Origin: Streptomyces griseus
GTDB taxonomy: Bacteria > Actinomycetota > Actinomycetes > Streptomycetales > Streptomycetaceae
Assembly: GCF_900460065.1 (NCBI RefSeq)
Contig: NZ_UAVD01000024.1
Span: 186,001-250,000, forward strand
Direction of reading: 5' to 3'
DNA length: 64,000 bases
Shown here: in pieces, positions 18,294 to 26,432 of the stretch
Layout of the letters: each line of letters starts with the position of its first letter
Position numbering within the stretch: the first letter of the stretch is position 1
Notes under the pieces: model-generated
Seen by the model: the letters and a program-made list of their open reading frames with translations, nothing else
The model's database searches: none
What the model was told of the DNA's origin: nothing
Made by a program: the position numbers and the translations under genes

Positions 18294-19004
18294 ATGCGCA
18301 CCCGCGTGCTCGCCCTCACATCCGCCGCCTGCTGCGCCGCACTCCTCGGAGCGGCGGCCCTGCCCGCGTCCGCCACCGGCCCCGGGGCCGGCCAGGAGCC
18401 ATTGGCGGCCGAAGCGGGCGCGCCCGCGACCGCCGCCGAACTGCTGGCCGAGGTCCGCGCCTGCTCCCGGATCTCGAAAGGCGCCTACCGCACGGACAGC
18501 GGAGCCTCCAGGGCCACGGTGCCCGTCTGCGGCACCGGGGACGCCGTCTTCTGGAAGGCGGACATGGACATCGACTGCGACGGGCGCGAGACGAAGGCCT
18601 GCAGCCGGAAGACCGATCCGTACTTCCTCCCGGAGACCGCGTTCCCGAGCTCCCGCGGCGAACCCCTGGACTCCGCCGTCCTCCCCCATGTGGTCGTACC
18701 GGGGGCGAGCAAGGTGTGGGACTACCGCAGGTCGGGACTCACCGGCGGCAGCGTCGTGGCGGTCGTGTACCGGGACCGGGTGCGCTACGGCGTGATCGGC
18801 GACACCGGTCCCACGGGGATCATCGGGGAAGCGTCGTACGCCATGGCGAAGACCCTGGGCATCGACCCCGACCCGTCGACCGGGGGCGCCGAGTCCGGGG
18901 TCACCTACATCGCGTTCAAGGACTCCCGCGTCTCCCCGATCGAGAGCCGCGCGCGGGCGCGGAGCCGGGGAGCCGAACGGGCCCGGGAGTTCGTCGGGCG
19001 CTGA
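18294..19004 (+). CDS. GH75 chitosanase, secreted
   Basis: 236 residues from ATG 18294: a Sec signal peptide (about 1-28, ends ASATG), then the GH75 catalytic domain. The fungal-type chitosanase core shows DCDGRETKAC, YFLPETAF, VVVPG, and the catalytic Asp/Glu segment GDTGPTGIIGEAS. It hydrolyses beta-1,4 links in chitosan. A longer frame opens upstream at 18204, but the signal peptide fixes the start. The only upstream purine tract, AAGGGG, is about 14 bases away, so translation initiation may be weak. The ggt terminator separates it from ggt. Confidence 0.85.
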   Translation: MRTRVLALTSAACCAALLGAAALPASATGPGAGQEPLAAEAGAPATAAELLAEVRACSRISKGAYRTDSGASRATVPVCGTGDAVFWKADMDIDCDGRETKACSRKTDPYFLPETAFPSSRGEPLDSAVLPHVVVPGASKVWDYRRSGLTGGSVVAVVYRDRVRYGVIGDTGPTGIIGEASYAMAKTLGIDPDPSTGGAESGVTYIAFKDSRVSPIESRARARSRGAERAREFVGR

Positions 19005-19193
19005 CACGCGGGCGGGGCCCGCGCGGGACACCGCCCGCCACAACGACCTCGGGCCGGGGCAACGCCGGGTGGCGGCGGCCGGCCCGGCCGGCCGCTCGAA
19101 CCCGTCCGTTGTCGAACCGAGCGCCCGGCGCGCCGCACCCCTCCGACGGGAAACCTCCTGGGCGGCGCCCGGGAGCCGTCCCGGGCGCACCGC

Positions 19194-19961
19194 CTACAGC
19201 GCGGTCAGGACGCGCGGGCCGTCGTTCGTGATCGCCACCGTGTGCTCGGCGTGCGAGGCGCGGGTGCCGTCGGTGGTCCGCAGCGTCCAGCCGTCCTCGT
19301 CGTGGCGGAACTCGTCGCCGCCCCCGGCGATCAGCATGGGCTCGATCGCCAGGACCATGCCGTGCCGCAGCGGCATGCCGCGCCCCGGCCGGCCCTCGTT
19401 CGGCACGGACGGGTCCTCGTGCATGGACCTGCCGATCCCGTGGCCGCCGTACCCCTCCAGGATGCCGTAGCCGGCCTTCCGGCAGACCGTGCCGATCGCG
19501 TGGGCGATGTCGCCGATGCGGTTGCCGGGCACGGCCGCGCCGATCCCGGCCGCCAGGGCCTCGTTCGCCGTGTCGATGAGCCGGGTGTCCGCGGGGCGGG
19601 CCTCGCCCACGGTGAAGCTGATCGCCGAGTCTCCGGCCCAGCCGCCCAGGAGGGCTCCCGCGTCCACGCTGACCAGGTCCCCGTCGCGCAGCGGATCGGC
19701 CGACGGGATGCCGTGGACGATCGCGTCGTTGACCGAGACGCAGATGACGGCCGGGAACGGGGTGGGCGCGAAGTGCGGCCTGTAGTTCAGGAACGGCGAG
19801 GAGGCCCCGGCCGCGCTGAGCACCTCGCGGGCCGCCTCGTCCAGTTGGCGGGGGGTCACGCCGACCGCCGCCACCTCCCGCGCCCGGGTCAGGATCTGCG
19901 CGACCACCCGGCCGGCCTCCCGCATCGCCGCGATGTGTGTGTCCGTCTTGATGTGCACCAT
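19194..19961 (-). CDS. map: Methionine aminopeptidase, type I
   Basis: 255 residues from ATG 19961 (an in-frame ATG 19967 adds two residues). Removes N-terminal Met from nascent proteins, with two metal ions. The five metal ligands are visible: Asp in VSVDAG, Asp in WAGDSA, His in GGHGIGRSMHEDP, Glu in AIEPM, and Glu in SHAEHTVAI. No SH3-like N-terminal extension. It has no ribosome binding site. TATAGT (minus strand, plus 19969-19974) sits seven bases before ATG 19961, indicating a leaderless transcript. It is read divergently from a small XRE regulator and shares repeated operators with it. It is probably a second, regulated map copy, since the housekeeping map normally lies near secY. Confidence 0.9.
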   Translation of the reverse strand: MVHIKTDTHIAAMREAGRVVAQILTRAREVAAVGVTPRQLDEAAREVLSAAGASSPFLNYRPHFAPTPFPAVICVSVNDAIVHGIPSADPLRDGDLVSVDAGALLGGWAGDSAISFTVGEARPADTRLIDTANEALAAGIGAAVPGNRIGDIAHAIGTVCRKAGYGILEGYGGHGIGRSMHEDPSVPNEGRPGRGMPLRHGMVLAIEPMLIAGGGDEFRHDEDGWTLRTTDGTRASHAEHTVAITNDGPRVLTAL

Positions 19962-19964
19962 GCC

Positions 19965-20011
19965 CATTACTATACCGGTAGAAGCGGTATAGTAATGACG
20001 GTATAGAAATG
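19965..20011. promoter_or_regulatory. map-xre divergent operator: three copies of a 13-bp site
   Basis: CATTACTATACCG (19965-19977) and its perfect inverse CGGTATAGTAATG (19985-19997) flank a 7-base spacer GTAGAAG. A third copy, CGGTATAGAAATG (19999-20011), lies in direct orientation 14 bp downstream. Each copy contains a TATAGT/TATAGA hexamer resembling a -10 box. The first overlaps the map start region. The stretch is strikingly AT-rich for this genome. Confidence 0.8.
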
Positions 20012-20034
20012 GTATTCCGTAGTACGATGGGCCC

Positions 20035-20304
20035 ATGGTCCGTACCCCTCTGACACCCGAAGAACGTCTGCGCGGCGAACGGCTCGGTGCGCTGCTCCGT
20101 GCGGCGCGCGGCGAACGCAGCATGGCCGCCGTCGCCGCGAGCGCCGGAATCTCCGCGGAGACCCTGCGGAAGATCGAGACCGGTCGCGCACCGACCCCCG
20201 CCTTCTTCACCGTGGCCGCCCTCGCCGGTGCGCTGGGCCTCTCCCTGGACGAGATCCTCGGCCACTGCGCGCCCGAACCGGCCGCCACTCCGCTGATCGC
20301 GTAG
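20035..20304 (+). CDS. XRE-family helix-turn-helix regulator
   Basis: 89 residues, essentially one HTH_XRE domain (about 10-75). It has the helix pattern RLGALLRAARGERSMAAVAA, then SAGISAETLRKIETGRAPTP and VAALAGALGLSLDEIL. There is no C-terminal sensor domain, so it may respond by dimerisation or a partner. ATG 20035 has no Shine-Dalgarno sequence. TACGAT at 20023-20028 lies six bases before it, consistent with a leaderless transcript. It probably binds the repeated 13-bp sites between itself and map. Confidence 0.85.
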   Translation: MVRTPLTPEERLRGERLGALLRAARGERSMAAVAASAGISAETLRKIETGRAPTPAFFTVAALAGALGLSLDEILGHCAPEPAATPLIA

Positions 20305-20362
20305 CGCCTTTCGGGTGAGCCCTGACCGGCGGGCCGGCCCCCGGGGCGCGTAGGGTCGCGCC

Positions 20363-20743
20363 GTGACTCTCCAGGACTTCGCACGCAGCGAGTACGTCAG
20401 CCTGACCACGTACCGGAAGAACGGCACGCCCGTCGCCACGCCCGTCTGGGCCGCCGCCGAGGGCGATGTGCTGTACGTCTGGACCCGCTCCGACTCATGG
20501 AAGGTCAAGCGGCTGCGCAACAACGGCAAGGTGGCCGTCACCGTCTGCGACGTACGCGGCAGAATCGCCGAGGGAGCCCCCAGTGCGGAGGGCACCGCGA
20601 CCCTCCTCGACGAGGACGGCACCCGCGCGGCGCGCAAACTGCTGGCGCGCAAGTACACCTGGAAGTTCTGGCTCGTCGACTGGCCCGCCACCGTCGCCCG
20701 GCTCGGCAAGCGCCCGCACACCGGGATCGCCATCACCTTCTGA
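20363..20743 (+). CDS. PPOX-class F420-dependent oxidoreductase
   Basis: 126 residues, a split-barrel flavin/F420-binding fold of the pyridoxamine-phosphate-oxidase superfamily. Visible features are SLTTYRKNGTPVATPVW at the start, VLYVWTRSDSWKVKRLRNN in the middle (cofactor phosphate-binding Lys/Arg) and ALGKRP-like GKRPHTGIAITF at the end. Such enzymes reduce unsaturated or quinone-like compounds using F420H2; substrate unknown. The start is GTG 20363 with TAGGGT (20351-20356) six bases before it, so probably leaderless. Confidence 0.8.
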   Translation: MTLQDFARSEYVSLTTYRKNGTPVATPVWAAAEGDVLYVWTRSDSWKVKRLRNNGKVAVTVCDVRGRIAEGAPSAEGTATLLDEDGTRAARKLLARKYTWKFWLVDWPATVARLGKRPHTGIAITF

Positions 20744-20752
20744 GGCCCGCGC

Positions 20753-20777
20753 GCCCTCCCCGGAGAAGGGGGAGGGC
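20753..20777 (+). terminator. Hairpin terminator
   Basis: 9-bp perfect arms GCCCTCCCC (20753-20761) and GGGGAGGGC (20769-20777) with loop GGAGAAG, ten bases after the PPOX gene stop. Confidence 0.6.
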
Positions 20778-20903
20778 CCGCCGCCGAGCGGTGTGCTCAC
20801 GCCGCAGCGTGCCCGAAAGCCGCGCGTAGCCGTCCCGTAACACGTCTGAGGTCCAATGCCTCCGGACGGGCGGGGCTCCGGTCGGCGATCGGCGAGGGCG
20901 GCT

Positions 20904-22532
20904 ATGACGGTGCATCAGAAGGCGGACGAAGTAGGTGAGTTCGCGCAATATCTGCGGGAGCTGGTGGCGCGACTGGACCCCGGAAGCGGCTGGTACGGGG
21001 TCTTCGCCCGACGCGACCCGGCCGGTATGCGGTCCTGCCTGGACGGGGTGGAGATCCCGCCCTGGGACGTGGTGGAGTCGTTGCTCGCGGACCTCGCCTC
21101 CCTCTACGGCTCCCGGCACGCCGAACAGGTCTCGGTCCGGGCCGCCGCGCTCTACTCCGCGTCCGCTGCCAGCCATGACCGGCGGCCCGGTGGACGCCAG
21201 GAGCTGGTCCACCGTCTGGAGCTGATGGTCCGAGAGCAGCAACAGGCGGCCCGACGCCTGCGCGGCGCCGGACCCGGCGGCCCGGACCCGGCGGAACCGG
21301 AAGCGCGGGCCTGGGCCCGCGACGACCACGAACGCGCCACCGCCCGCTGCGCCGAGCTGCGGGGCCGGCTGGCGGCCGTGACGGTCCCCGAGGGCTGGTT
21401 CCGGACGGAGGTCCCCGACGGGCGGGGGACGGGGGCCGACGGGGCTTTCGAGCCGGACGGGGCCGCCGGGCAGCCCGTCGTGGGCGGCGGGCCGCCCGCC
21501 GCGACCGCCGTGTCCTCCGCCGCGCCCGCCGGGCCTGCCTGGTCGCTCAGGGCCCCACGGCCGCGTGCCGGGACTCCGGACGCGGCGGCCGGGCATCCGA
21601 GCCCCGGCGCGGCCGGGAGCGGCCACGGGCCCCGGGCCGCCGCGCCCGCACACGCCCCCGCCCCGGCACGTGCGCCCGCACATGACCCGGCCCCGCAACA
21701 CGCCCCCGCCCCGGGGCACACCCCCGCACACGCCCCCGCCCCGGCGCAGTCCCCCGCGCCCCGTCGCCGGAAGCCGCGAGGAGCCCGGTTCGCCGGTCTG
21801 GACGTCGAGGAGGAGGCCGGCGGCGCGGACTCGCCGCTGCCCGGTCCGCCCGCGCCCGCCGGCTCGGGCCCGCCCGCCCCGCGCGGTGCCCGCTTCGGCG
21901 GGGGCGCGAGCGCGGGGGAGGAGCGGCGCGAGGGCCCGGGCGCGGTCGGGCCGGGCGGCGCGCCGGACGTCCCGCCGGATCAGGACGCCCTGGCGGATCC
22001 GATCGCCGGGCGGGCCGTCGCCGGGGCCGTCGCCCGACTGGTCCGGCTGCGCGCCGAAGGGCTCGGCGGTGAGGCGCACGCGGTCCTCTGCGAGGTCGCG
22101 GCCTGGCCCGCGCCCCGGCTGCCGGTGCTCGCGGTGGCCCTGCGCCGGGCCGGGCTCGCCGCCGACTGGGCCACCCTGCTCTGGGAGGTGTCCTCGCTGC
22201 CGCCCGCCGGGTTCGCCGCCGCCGCGGGCGCGCTGGCCGACGCCGGGCGCGCGGCGGACTGCGGGCTCCTGCTGCGTCAGGGCGTCGCCCGGCCCGCCGC
22301 CGAGGTGGCCGAGGCGGTGCTCGCCCTGGACGGCGCCGACCGGGAGCGGGAGGCGCGGGACCTGCTCGAAGCCTTCGTCCGCGTACGGACTCCGCGGGAG
22401 GCCGCCGAACTGGCCGGGACCGGCGGACCCCGGCTGCTGCCACTCCTCCGGGCGGCGGCCCGCGAGGTGTCGTCGGAACGCGGATGGGACCTGGTGCACG
22501 CGCTGCGGGTGGCGGGCGTACCGGGCGTCTGA
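20904..22532 (+). CDS. Large low-complexity Streptomyces protein (UL36-like annotation)
   Basis: 542 residues from ATG 20904 (GAGGG upstream; the frame is also open from 20856). An ordered N-terminal domain (about 1-150; MTVHQKADEVGEFAQYLREL, then a helical segment ELVHRLELMVREQQQAARRL) is followed by a long Pro/Ala/Gly/His-rich disordered linker (about 170-360, with repeated PAHAPAP and PAPAHDPA). A helical Ala/Leu-rich C-terminal domain follows (about 380-542). Such proteins are often called UL36-like from composition alone; that name carries no function. The N-terminal part resembles a small helical domain seen in Streptomyces regulators (inference, weak). No enzymatic motif seen. Confidence 0.7.
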   Translation: MTVHQKADEVGEFAQYLRELVARLDPGSGWYGVFARRDPAGMRSCLDGVEIPPWDVVESLLADLASLYGSRHAEQVSVRAAALYSASAASHDRRPGGRQELVHRLELMVREQQQAARRLRGAGPGGPDPAEPEARAWARDDHERATARCAELRGRLAAVTVPEGWFRTEVPDGRGTGADGAFEPDGAAGQPVVGGGPPAATAVSSAAPAGPAWSLRAPRPRAGTPDAAAGHPSPGAAGSGHGPRAAAPAHAPAPARAPAHDPAPQHAPAPGHTPAHAPAPAQSPAPRRRKPRGARFAGLDVEEEAGGADSPLPGPPAPAGSGPPAPRGARFGGGASAGEERREGPGAVGPGGAPDVPPDQDALADPIAGRAVAGAVARLVRLRAEGLGGEAHAVLCEVAAWPAPRLPVLAVALRRAGLAADWATLLWEVSSLPPAGFAAAAGALADAGRAADCGLLLRQGVARPAAEVAEAVLALDGADREREARDLLEAFVRVRTPREAAELAGTGGPRLLPLLRAAAREVSSERGWDLVHALRVAGVPGV

Positions 22533-22741
22533 GACCACGGTGTGCTGCCCGGGAGTACGGAGCCCCGGCACGGTCCTCCGGCGCGTTCTGACGCCCTCGG
22601 GACCGGCTTGAGCACCACCGCGGATCGGGGTCGTGCCCGTTGTGGACCGGTCGGGTGCGAAACATGATCGACTCCGCCGGTTCACGGCGATGGTCTTGCC
22701 CCGCCGGACGGAGGGGCTTACGTTCTCCATCCATGCACCGA

Positions 22742-22755
22742 TCTACGTGCGTAGA
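22742..22755 (+). promoter_or_regulatory. Palindrome upstream of the pyrimidine/hydantoin cluster
   Basis: TCTACGTGCGTAGA is a perfect palindrome, 44 bases before the first gene of the cluster. It is a candidate operator; its regulator is not encoded nearby. Confidence 0.4.
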
Positions 22756-22798
22756 GAAAGCGTGCAGGCTCTCTGACGCCGCGTCGAAGGAGCAGCTC

Positions 22799-23641
22799 AT
22801 GTCCCACGTCGTACGCGCCGCACTCGTCCAGGCGACCTGGACCGGCGACACCGAATCGATGATTGCCAAGCACGAGGAACACGCGCGCGAGGCCGCCCGG
22901 CAGGGGGCGGGGATCATCGGCTTCCAGGAGGTGTTCAACGCCCCCTACTTCTGCCAGGTCCAGGAGCCCGAGCACTACCGCTGGGCCGAGCCGGTCCCGG
23001 ACGGCCCGACCGTCAGGCGCATGCAGGACCTGGCCCGGGAGACCGGCATGGTGATCGTCGTCCCGGTCTTCGAGATCGAGCAGTCCGGCTTCTACTACAA
23101 CACCGCGGCCGTGATCGACGCCGACGGCTCCTACCTCGGCAAGTACCGCAAGCACCACATCCCGCAGGTCAAGGGGTTCTGGGAGAAGTACTACTTCAAG
23201 CCCGGCAACGCCGGCTGGCCGGTCTTCGACACCGCCGTCGGCAAGGTCGGCGTCTACATCTGCTACGACCGGCACTTCCCCGAGGGCTGGCGGCAACTCG
23301 GACTCGGTGGAGCGCAGTTGGTGTACAACCCCTCGGCCACCTCACGTGGACTATCCAGCCACCTCTGGCAGTTGGAGCAGCCGGCCTCCGCCGTCGCCAA
23401 CGAGTACTTCGTCGCGGCGATCAACCGGGTCGGCCGGGAGGAGTACGGCGACAACGACTTCTACGGCACCAGCTACTTCGTCGACCCGCGCGGCCAGTTC
23501 GTCGGGGAGGTCGCCAGCGACAAGGAGGAGGAACTCGTCGTCCGCGACCTGGACTTCGACCTGATCGAGGAGGTCCGGCAGCAGTGGGCGTTCTACCGGG
23601 ACCGACGCCCCGACGCCTATGACGGGCTGGTGGAGCCGTGA
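22799..23641 (+). CDS. Beta-ureidopropionase-type carbon-nitrogen hydrolase
   Basis: 280 residues, nitrilase superfamily. The catalytic Glu-Lys-Cys triad is visible as Glu44 (GFQEVF), Lys118 (KYRKHHIP) and Cys155 (YICYDRHFPE). The long IPQVKGFWEKYYFKPG segment is typical of N-carbamoyl-beta-alanine and N-carbamoylputrescine amidohydrolases. The neighbouring dihydropyrimidinase favours N-carbamoyl-beta-alanine, which it would hydrolyse to beta-alanine, CO2 and ammonia. ATG 22799 has AAGGAG 7 bases upstream. Its stop overlaps the next start by GTGA (23638-23641), the first link of an operon. Confidence 0.87.
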   Translation: MSHVVRAALVQATWTGDTESMIAKHEEHAREAARQGAGIIGFQEVFNAPYFCQVQEPEHYRWAEPVPDGPTVRRMQDLARETGMVIVVPVFEIEQSGFYYNTAAVIDADGSYLGKYRKHHIPQVKGFWEKYYFKPGNAGWPVFDTAVGKVGVYICYDRHFPEGWRQLGLGGAQLVYNPSATSRGLSSHLWQLEQPASAVANEYFVAAINRVGREEYGDNDFYGTSYFVDPRGQFVGEVASDKEEELVVRDLDFDLIEEVRQQWAFYRDRRPDAYDGLVEP

Positions 23642-24921
23642 CCGGTCTGTACGAGCGCCACCTCGCCGTCAGCCCCGAGTGGCTGGCCCTCTACTACCGC
23701 CACCCCCTCGAACTCACCCACGGCGAGGGCCGCCACGTCTGGGACGCGGACGGCAACCGCTATCTGGACTTCTTCGGCGGCATCCTCACCACGATGACCG
23801 CCCACGCCCTGCCGGAGGTGACCAAGGCGGTCGCCGAACAGGCCGGGCGGATCATCCACTCCTCCACCCTCTACCTCAACCGCCCCATGGTGGAGATGGC
23901 CGAGCGGATCGCCGCCCTCTCCGGCATCCCCGACGCCCGGGTCTTCTTCACCACCTCCGGCACCGAGGCCAACGACACGGCCCTGCTGCTCGCCACCGCG
24001 TACCGCAGGTCCAACCAGATCCTCGCGATGCGCAACAGCTACCACGGCCGGTCGTTCTCCACGGTCTCCATCACCGGCAACCAGGCCTGGTCGCCCACGA
24101 GTCTCTCCCCGCTCCAGACCCTGTACGTCCACGGCGGCGTCCGCACCCGGGGCCCGTACGCCGAGCTGAGCGACGAGGCGTTCGTCCGGGCGTGCGTCGC
24201 CGACCTGGAGGACCTCCTCGGGCACACCCGCCGGCCCGCGGCCCTGATCGCCGAACCCGTCCAGGGCGTCGGCGGTTTCACCTCCCCGCCCGACGGCCTG
24301 TTCGCCGCCTTCCGGGAGGTCCTGGACCGGCACGGGGTGCTGTGGATCTCGGACGAGGTGCAGACCGGCTGGGGCCGGACCGGCGACCACTTCTGGGGCT
24401 GGCAGGCGCACGCCGAGAACGGACCGCCGGACATCCTCACCTTCGCCAAGGGCATCGGCAACGGCATGTCGGTCGGGGGAGTGGTGGCCCGGGCCGAGGT
24501 GATGAACTGCCTCGACGCCAACTCCATCTCCACCTTCGGCGGTTCGCCGATCACCATGGCGGCCTCGCTCGCCAACCTCTCGTACCTCCTGGAGCGCGAC
24601 CTCCAGGGCAACGCGCGGCGCGTCGGCGGGCTCCTCATCGAACGCCTGCGGTCCGTCGCCGCGGCCTCGCCCGCCGTCCGCGAGGTGCGCGGCCGGGGCC
24701 TGATGATCGGCATCGAGCTGGTGAGGCCCGGCACCGACGAGGCCGACCCCGAAGCCGCCGCGGCCGTCCTCGAAGCGGCCCGCGCGGGCGGGCTCCTCAT
24801 CGGCAAGGGCGGCGGCCACAGCACCAGCGTGCTCCGCATCGCCCCACCGCTGACCCTGACCGTCGCCGAGGCCGAGGAAGGCGCGGCGATCCTCGCGGAC
24901 GCCCTGCACGCGGCGGGCTGA
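23638..24921 (+). CDS. Class III aminotransferase (AGXT2-like)
   Basis: 427 residues, fold type I PLP enzyme of the omega-aminotransferase class. Motifs: FFTTSGTEANDTA for cofactor phosphate binding, ISDEVQTGWGR with the PLP-pyridine Asp, and TFAKGIGNGMSVG with the Schiff-base Lys. In a pyrimidine-degradation setting it would take beta-alanine or 3-aminoisobutyrate to the semialdehyde, with pyruvate or glyoxylate as acceptor (inference). It starts at GTG 23638 inside the preceding stop. A 99-bp gap separates it from the dihydropyrimidinase. Confidence 0.87.
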   Translation: MTGLYERHLAVSPEWLALYYRHPLELTHGEGRHVWDADGNRYLDFFGGILTTMTAHALPEVTKAVAEQAGRIIHSSTLYLNRPMVEMAERIAALSGIPDARVFFTTSGTEANDTALLLATAYRRSNQILAMRNSYHGRSFSTVSITGNQAWSPTSLSPLQTLYVHGGVRTRGPYAELSDEAFVRACVADLEDLLGHTRRPAALIAEPVQGVGGFTSPPDGLFAAFREVLDRHGVLWISDEVQTGWGRTGDHFWGWQAHAENGPPDILTFAKGIGNGMSVGGVVARAEVMNCLDANSISTFGGSPITMAASLANLSYLLERDLQGNARRVGGLLIERLRSVAAASPAVREVRGRGLMIGIELVRPGTDEADPEAAAAVLEAARAGGLLIGKGGGHSTSVLRIAPPLTLTVAEAEEGAAILADALHAAG

Positions 24922-25020
24922 CCCCCGTCCGGCGGGGCCCGTACGTATACGAACCGCGCGGGGCCGCCCCCGGCCGTACGCCCACGGACCGGCCGGGGCG
25001 CCCCGCAGTGAGGAGCACCC

Positions 25021-26421
25021 ATGAGCCGCACCGTCATCCACGGTGGCCTGGTCATCACCGCGTCCGACGAGATCCACGCCGACGTGCTCGTCGAGGGCGG
25101 CCGTATCGTCGCGCTCGCCGCCCACGGGACCGACGCCGCCGAGAGCTGGAGCGCCGACCGGCGGATCGACGCGACGGGCAAGTACGTCATCCCGGGCGGC
25201 GTCGACGGGCACACCCACATGGAGATGCCGTTCGGCGGAACGTACGCCGCCGACACCTTCGAGACCGGCACCCGGGCCGCCGCCTGGGGCGGCACCACCA
25301 CCATCGTCGACTTCGCGATCCAGAGCGTGGGCCGCTCCCTGCGCGAAGGGCTCGACGCCTGGTACGCCAAGGCCGACGGCAACTGCGCCATCGACTACGC
25401 CTTCCACATGATCCTCGCCGACGTGAACCCCTCCTCGCTCAAGGAGATGGACCTCCTCGTCTCCGAGGGCGTCACCTCCTTCAAGCTGTTCATGGCCTAC
25501 CCCGGGGTCTTCTACAGCGACGACGGCCAGATCCTGCGCGCCATGCAAAGGGCCTCCGGCAACGGGGGACTGATCATGATGCACGCGGAGAACGGCATCG
25601 CCATCGACGTCCTGGTCGAGCAGGCGCTCGCCGAGGGCCGCACCGACCCCCGCTACCACGGGGACGTGCGCAAGGTCGCCCTGGAGGCCGAGGCCACCCA
25701 CCGGGCCGTCCAGCTCGCCCGGGTCGCCGGATCCCCCCTCTACGTCGTCCACGTCTCCGCCGACGAGGCCGTGGCGGAGATCGCCGCCGCCCGCCACCAG
25801 GGCCTCCCGGTCTTCGGCGAGACCTGCCCGCAGTACCTGTTCCTCTCCACCGACAACCTCGCCGAGCCCGACTTCGAGGGCGCCAAGTACGTCTGCTCCA
25901 CCCCGCTGCGCCCCAAGGAGCACCAGGAAGCCCTCTGGCGGGGCCTGCGGAACAACGAACTCCAGGTCGTCTCCACCGACCACTGCCCCTTCTGCTTCTC
26001 GGGCCAGAAGGAGATGGGCCGCGGCGACTTCTCCAAGATCCCCAACGGTATGCCCGGTGTCGAACACCGCATGGACCTGCTCCACCAGGCCGTCGTGGAC
26101 GGGCACATCACCCGCCGCCGCTGGATCGAGATCGCCTGCGCCTCCCCGGCCCGGATGTTCGGCCTCTACCCGAAGAAGGGCACCATCGCCCCGGGGGCCG
26201 ACGCCGACATCGTCATCTACGACCCGGCCGCCGAGCAGACCCTCTCCGCCGAGACCCACCACATGAACGTCGACTACTCGGCATACGAGGGCAAACGCAT
26301 CACCGGCCGGGTCGAGACCGTGCTCTCGCGCGGCGAACTCGTCATCGAAGAGGGGGAGTTCACCGGCCGCGCCGGACACGGCAGGTACACCCCCCGTGCC
26401 ACCAGTCAGTACCTCGACTAG
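25021..26421 (+). CDS. hydA: Dihydropyrimidinase (hydantoinase)
   Basis: 466 residues, amidohydrolase superfamily with two metals. HTHMEM gives the first His pair (near residue 63). The carbamylated Lys lies in SFKLFMAYPG (about residue 155). Further ligands are His in MMHAEN, His in YVVHVS and Asp in STDHCPF. It opens dihydrouracil, dihydrothymine or hydantoins to N-carbamoyl amino acids. ATG 25021 follows GAGGAGCACCC. The next gene starts 11 bases after its stop, so the two are likely co-transcribed. Confidence 0.92.
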   Translation: MSRTVIHGGLVITASDEIHADVLVEGGRIVALAAHGTDAAESWSADRRIDATGKYVIPGGVDGHTHMEMPFGGTYAADTFETGTRAAAWGGTTTIVDFAIQSVGRSLREGLDAWYAKADGNCAIDYAFHMILADVNPSSLKEMDLLVSEGVTSFKLFMAYPGVFYSDDGQILRAMQRASGNGGLIMMHAENGIAIDVLVEQALAEGRTDPRYHGDVRKVALEAEATHRAVQLARVAGSPLYVVHVSADEAVAEIAAARHQGLPVFGETCPQYLFLSTDNLAEPDFEGAKYVCSTPLRPKEHQEALWRGLRNNELQVVSTDHCPFCFSGQKEMGRGDFSKIPNGMPGVEHRMDLLHQAVVDGHITRRRWIEIACASPARMFGLYPKKGTIAPGADADIVIYDPAAEQTLSAETHHMNVDYSAYEGKRITGRVETVLSRGELVIEEGEFTGRAGHGRYTPRATSQYLD

Positions 26422-26432
26422 GAGATCCCGCC

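Noticed and set aside
23617..26379. Minus-strand open frame of 920 codons
   Set aside because: Antisense to the aminotransferase and dihydropyrimidinase genes; Val/Gly/Asp-rich shadow translation.
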